This document shows, piece by piece, positions 58,898-64,000 of a stretch of DNA of 64,000 nt. The stretch is from assembly GCA_964035545.1 (NCBI GenBank), contig OZ037766.1:2414501-2478500 (forward strand), in the 5' to 3' direction. The notes beneath the pieces are model-generated. The model ran no database searches. It saw only the letters and a program-made list of their open reading frames with translations, and was not told the DNA's origin. This DNA comes from Bugula neritina (lineage: Eukaryota > Bryozoa > Gymnolaemata > Cheilostomatida > Bugulidae). The position numbers were made by a program, and so were the translations under genes. Position 1 is the first letter of the stretch. Every line of letters begins with the position of its first letter.

Positions 58898-61140
58898 AAC
58901 TTATTTAGCCTGTAATATTTAGAAACAAAATATCACAGACAACTTTGTAGAAAAGAGCTGCAAAAATTACAACAAACAATTTTTGAAACTGTGATACAAA
59001 ATATTTTATTTTCACAGTTATAGCAAAAAAACTGTAAGCTATGTGGTTTGCAAGTTTGTAAGCTAGTCTAAATTCATTGCACATAGAAGATATGTATGCA
59101 GCTCTAATTTGAAGTTTCCTTATAAAGACTACATCTTTAATTATTATTTTTGGTAAGTTATGTAATCACTATGAAGTATGATGGCTAAATTTAAAGCTTA
59201 TTATCATTATTCTTAGTGTTTACTTTTAGCATAAGCATTAGCCATTAGACTTGGCTTTTAATAGTACTAGTAGTTAACACGATTCTTGATATTCATATCA
59301 ATATCAGTCTCAGTGTAACCATCACATGAACTTTAATTTCATGTTGAAAAAATTGAGAGAGTTGGACTCAATCTTATACTTATAGTTATTACCATTATAA
59401 AAACAAAATCAATATAGATTTTAATAATCATAATGGCATCATAATGCAATCACTCAATGTAAATACTACATCAGTAAATGAGAAAATATAATATTAAAAA
59501 CATTATAACCTGAACAAAAAACATATACTTCATGTTCATTTTTAAGTTCTTTTTAGTTAGAGTAAAAAATAAAAGCTTCTAAGATTCATACTCACTGTGA
59601 CTATAACTGTAAGAATTGCTTTTTAGATGTCGCTAATAATAACTTTGTTACCAAAATTTACGATAGCTAGTAGCTAGTGCGCCTTTACTAACAAAGCATT
59701 AGGTTATGCTAGTAATAAGTAAAGAGACAACTGAAATTCTAAGTACATCTTCTCAGTACAGTAAAAGCGTGCTTCAATTACGTAAGATTGTAAGAGAATA
59801 ATAGTACATTGTATACACACCAGTGTGTTGTTAATAATAGCACTGCATTGTTCTGCACTGGTTATGGCACTGTGTTACGTAATAATTAACACCTGCTATA
59901 CAGTACAACGAGAACTTATATTTTTAACAACAGCCAATCATTTAAAACCAGTTAGAAAATAAATATTACAACTTGTTCAAGATCTGGAAGTATATAGGTG
60001 AAGTAATTGAGAAAAGCCTGTGTTCTAGATTAGAAATTTAGCATAAGAATTTATTTTCCCTAGAAAATTTCAACCCAAAACTGTAAATTAATAATAAAAT
60101 TAAAGAACTTAGGCTATCTCAATTTCTCCATTAGGACTGCTCCTATAAATAGAAAAAAATATGCTTTAACACATAGGATATGCCTGAACTATGTAGTTAG
60201 AGTGCTCTGCATAGTTGACAAGTAGAAAAATAGCATTTGTCAATTCCCTATTTTTAGTATGTCTTTTAAATATTCTTAGCGCAATAAACTGTCTTTTACT
60301 TTGATGCACAGGTTCATTGAAACCTAAACAACATATTGACATACTGATTCATTGTTTTCAGTACCAAAAGTTCCACATTTATATGCTGATCATGGTATTT
60401 GGTAGAAGGGGGAATATGAAACTGCTTAATCTAACTGCTGCTGCTGCTGTTGCTGCTACTACTGCTGCTGCTGCCTGGTATTCTACAACCAAGAATATTT
60501 GCTTAAAGCTGTTTTGAATTTATAATGTTGTTCACCTTTCCCCCAGTTTTATACCAGTTTAGGGTACTTTTCCGAAGGAAATTCCACTATTTAACTTGGT
60601 GGAAGCTTTAACAATAGTCATTATAATAATATGTTGAAAAACATTTGCTGTACATAATTATAGATTACTTGTAAATAGAAACACTGAGGACACTGTGTGA
60701 AGATATGAATGAAAGCATATGTTTCGCAACTTTGAAAGCATCAATATAATTACATAACATTACGTAACTAAACAAAACTTAAATAGCTTCTTTATGAACC
60801 GTCCGAAGTCAGGCAAAAGAAGTCACAACGTAGCTAGCTGTAAATTTAGTAGTTACCAGGTAAGTTTGCTTTCGTGTTATAATAATACTGATATATTTCA
60901 TGGCATAAAAGTATAATAAGTTCCATTAACTTGCAACTAATTGCTAGATCGGAGGTTAAAAGTAGCATGGGCTTTTAGAGTTTACTATGAATTGTGCAGT
61001 GAATCAGTGAATGTGATTAATTCAAATTATGAATTCGGAGTTAAAATTCAAATGAGAGCGGTTTTGATATTTTCAAGACAGGTTGCAAGGATTTTGTTCA
61101 ACATTACAGACTAGCCCTGTGCATATTGAACATTAATAAA
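58898..61140. other. Shared 5' region between two head-to-head NAT10 genes
   Basis: About 2.2 kb lies between the divergent start codons. No coding exon is supported. An acceptor-like AG just before the minus-strand ATG (GGCTAAATAAG, about 58900) suggests a 5'-UTR intron there. The two transcription starts must lie in this stretch, so a bidirectional promoter is possible, but no TATA box of the small-gene type was recognised. Confidence 0.5.
60435..60474. repeat. (CTG)n-type trinucleotide repeat
   Basis: CTGCTGCTGCTGTTGCTGCT followed by ACTACTGCTGCTGCTGCC, imperfect. It gives a short Ala-rich open frame on the plus strand that is not considered a gene. Confidence 0.85.
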
Positions 61141-63574
61141 ATGCCAAGGAAAAAAGTAGATCAACGGATTAGAATTCTGATAGAGAACAATGTGAAGACC
61201 AGGATGAGAAGTTTGTTTGTAGTGGTTGGAGAAAGAGCTATGGATCAGGTATATGCATATTTAAAAACATCTAGCCTACATGTTTAATTTGCTTGAACTT
61301 GTATAATTGTCATAAAATATACACCATATTAATATATATCATGCTGACAGGTTGTGGTGCTGCATCACATGATGTCAAAGGCAGTAGTCAAAGCTCGTCC
61401 TACTGTTCTCTGGTGCTACAAGAAAGATCTTGGATTTAGCAGGTAATTTATGAAAATCTTCTTTAATACTATAACACAATTGTATCTTTTCTTCAATTTG
61501 ATAATAACCTACAACGTAGTTTTATGTTTTTCCTCAATGCTACAATAACTTGTAACATGCTTTTTGTTTTATATAAATACACTACTATATTATATTCTAA
61601 TAAAAAGTTAAAAAAGCATGTTTTCAACAGTAATCGTAAGAGGAGGATGAAAGAAACGCAAAAAAAAATCAAAAGTGGATTGATTTCTGCCAGAGAAGAT
61701 GATCCCTTAGAAATATTTGTATCATCAACAGATATTAGATACTGCTATTATAAGGAAACTAATAAAATCCTTGGTAACACCTATGGCATGTGCGTGCTGC
61801 AGGTAATTTTGAGAGGATTAAACTCTGATTGAAACTTTATAAGGCGACATTTGGTGTCATACAAAAAGTATATTATGTAATTTTTTACAAAAGTATAGTG
61901 TTTAGCATTCACATCTGGTCTTATATAAACTTATTCAGGACTTTGAGGCACTGACCCCTAACCTATTGGCAAGAACTATAGAGACCGTGGAAGGAGGTGG
62001 CGCTATAGTCTTACTGCTGAAAAAAGTGGACTCGCTACAACAGCTGTATACTATGACTATGGATGTCCACTCACGTTACAGAACTGCAGCTAACCTTGAA
62101 GTGACACCAAGGTTTAATGAAAGGTTTATTCTCTCCCTGACTGCCTGTGCCAACTGTTTGGTAATAGATGATGAACTGAACGTATTACCCATATCATCAG
62201 CTACAGCTAACATTACACCTCTTCCTCCCAAGTCTTCAGTAAGTACATCTCCTTTATTGTTTATCTACAAACACTGCTCTAGCAAAGCCATGTACAGTTT
62301 ATTTTGAAATAATGTGTGTAGTGAACTAGGCTTTGAGTTGAGCATTAACTCTTCACTGACGTTCTCTATTATGTTTTATTATACTTCTATTGACATCCTA
62401 TTGACATTATCAAGATTATTTTGCTCTCTTAAAATTACACCAGTTCACTAGCACCAACTATTGCCAAGCGCCAGAGTTAGCACTGGCTGTGCTGTAGAAA
62501 GCTTTTCTTAGTGTAGCTAAAATAGCTTAGCAAACTAGCCCTAATTTCACTACAATGTGCTTTGTTTCTTTTTACACGAAACTTCTGTGGCATACTAAGT
62601 AGATACCCATTGAAAATATGTACATTAAGTGCATGTCTCATTTTAAAGCATCACTAACTGTAAAAGTATTAGCACAAGCCTCACTTTGAAGCATCATAAT
62701 CGGTAGCAATGATCTTGTAAGACAAATTAGGTAGCTGACTCGTCTGCCAACCACAGGCGTATTATTACCTGCGACACTTGAAAACATGAAAACATAACTC
62801 TTATATTCAATATTGAAGTTGTCCAATGATTTATCTAAACATTGTTCAACATATAATAAAGTTCAACAGGCTGTGTGGTCTAATGAAGAATTCTCACATT
62901 TCATTCTATAGGAAGACGAGCCTAGTGAAAGTGAGCTGAGGCTGTCCACTTTACAGAAGTCTCTAGATGACAGACAGCCTGATGGTGTTCTGGTTGACTG
63001 CTGCAAGACCTTTGATCAGGTCTGTCTCCTTTCATTTCTACTCAAAGTCAGAGTTGTTTTTAGAGCTTTAAAGAATTAATTTAGTCACTCTAGGCCTAGG
63101 GCTTCATGTTGTCATCAAGCTGATCAAAGCTTAAAACTTGATTAAAAAAACATAAATTTGAATAGTTTCATGGCATACAACTAAAGTAATTTCTGCTGAG
63201 CAAAAGTTATGAAGATGCCAAAAATATTCACAAAGACATGGCAAGTTCCACACATGAATCTAGTCACATAATGCCCTATAAATGTTCTCTTAGTTATGCA
63301 TTAACACTCGGTAAACAGTAGAAAAGGTTATACTTTGCTGTTGCAGGCCAATGTAGTGCTACAGCTAATTGCTAGAATTTCTGAAAAATCTTTGAGCTCT
63401 ACAACAGCAGTCACAGCGGCTAGAGGTCGAGGGAAATCTGTCGCTTTAGGTTTAGCAGTAGCTTCAGCCGTTGCCTATGGTTACAGCAACATGTTTGTGA
63501 CATCACCATCTCCAGAGAACTTGAAAACTCTCTTTGAGTTTATATTGAAAGGATTGGACACCCTTGGTTATGTG
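61141..63574 (+). CDS. NAT10: NAT10 RNA cytidine acetyltransferase, N-terminal part (runs off window)
   Basis: Six coding exons: 61141-61248, 61351-61442, 61631-61802, 61939-62238, 62912-63019 and 63347-63574, all with GT-AG borders and matching phase, encode the first 336 residues. The start MPRKKVDQRIRILIENN is close to the human protein, as are RYCYYKETNKILGNTYGMCV, TMTMDVHSRYRT, FNERFILSL and the Walker A AARGRGKS (K290). These cover the N-terminal domain and the first part of the helicase/ATPase module. Later exons (Walker B, GNAT domain, tRNA-binding tail) must lie past 64000. The last exon ends LGYV at a GTAACT donor where the family usually has Gln before the junction. Exons 2, 5 and 6 have exactly the same lengths (92, 108, 228) as in the minus-strand paralogue, showing common origin. 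Confidence 0.93.
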
Positions 63575-64000
63575 GTAACTATTAAATATTTTATATTTAG
63601 ACAGTGAAATTACTGTCTGTATTGTTTAGTTCTAAAAGCAATTTCTTACTTTACTTTAGCTTGCATTAAACATCGTAGCCTTTCAGTTCTTAGCTTTTTA
63701 CTTAAACTTCGAATTGTCTGCTACACCTTTGCAGGTTTATGTCTAAAATTATAATTATAGGTTAGAGAAGAATTGTATGTCTTTATAGTTTAGAATACAC
63801 TTAAGTTACTGCATAACATATTTATTATTGACTTGATAGAAATAAATATCTCTTAAGTCATCATCTGTAATACAAATTGGTAGTCAAGAGCTCTTTTTGC
63901 AAAAAATATAGTATCAGGAATCTGGATTTTATAGATTAACAATTGTAAAGTTTAAACAGCTGTGGTGGTGCCAAATAGTTGATATTGGACTGCTTTTTGG
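63575..64000. other. Intron 6 of NAT10 (incomplete)
   Basis: No segment here matches the expected next exon (EH-x-DY-x-I-x-QS and following), so the intron extends beyond the window. Confidence 0.6.

Noticed and set aside
60317-60517. Ala-rich frame at the CTG repeat
   Set aside because: Produced by the trinucleotide repeat in the region between the NAT10 genes; no splice or homology support.

Overview
This is a stretch of animal nuclear DNA. It is AT-rich and intron-rich, with TATA-box promoters, GT-AG introns, AATAAA polyadenylation signals, many microsatellites and tRNA-derived SINEs. The gene content (a TRIM-type RING/B-box protein, two NAT10 acetyltransferases, many small secreted peptides) fits a marine invertebrate. 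A lophotrochozoan such as a bryozoan or mollusc is my best guess, at low confidence. Nothing looks bacterial or viral.

Layout. 1-9.7 kb has no convincing protein gene: a 23-bp tandem repeat, a duplicated dispersed repeat, a possible hAT-like remnant, and a candidate leftward promoter at 6.6 kb. 9.78-10.30 kb is a two-exon secreted four-cysteine peptide. 12.4-16.0 kb is an eight-exon TRIM-like protein (RING, two B-boxes, coiled coil, probable beta-propeller; 606 residues). 18.9-27.7 kb holds three copies of a Tyr/Gly/Asn-rich secreted peptide gene (+, -, +) in two successive large inverted repeats, one carrying a 280-bp (AC)n tract. 28-34 kb is mostly non-coding with SINE and tRNA-like copies. 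Three further small secreted-protein genes follow: a Ser/Asp-rich one (34.8 kb), a very short one with a possible premature stop (41.3 kb), and a Gly/His-rich one with Pro-His-Gly repeats (45.3-46.6 kb). A foldback minisatellite with a G-rich loop lies at 38.6-39.2 kb.

49.06-58.90 kb (minus) is a complete 22-exon divergent NAT10 paralogue (985 residues). 61.14 kb to the window end (plus) holds the first six coding exons of a canonical NAT10. The two are head to head, 2.2 kb apart. NAT10 is the nucleolar enzyme that makes N4-acetylcytidine in 18S rRNA and tRNA and helps ribosome assembly; the paralogue keeps its ATP and acetyl-CoA motifs but has lost two segments of about 24 residues.

The most striking item is a textbook type I hammerhead self-cleaving ribozyme (51061-51107, plus strand) inside an intron of the paralogue. 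It sits at the 3' end of a compact, structured element between AT repeats. A terminal 7-bp duplication implies a monomer of about 224 bp, which is what a metazoan retrozyme would look like.

The small secreted genes share a plan: a TATA box about 30 bp before an untranslated or nearly untranslated first exon, an intron just before the start codon, a signal peptide, and often a further intron a few bases after the stop. Their mature parts are unrelated in composition, which suggests a locus for secreted matrix, adhesive or defence peptides. All exon models come from reading splice sites and reading frames by eye; homology calls come from recognising family motifs.
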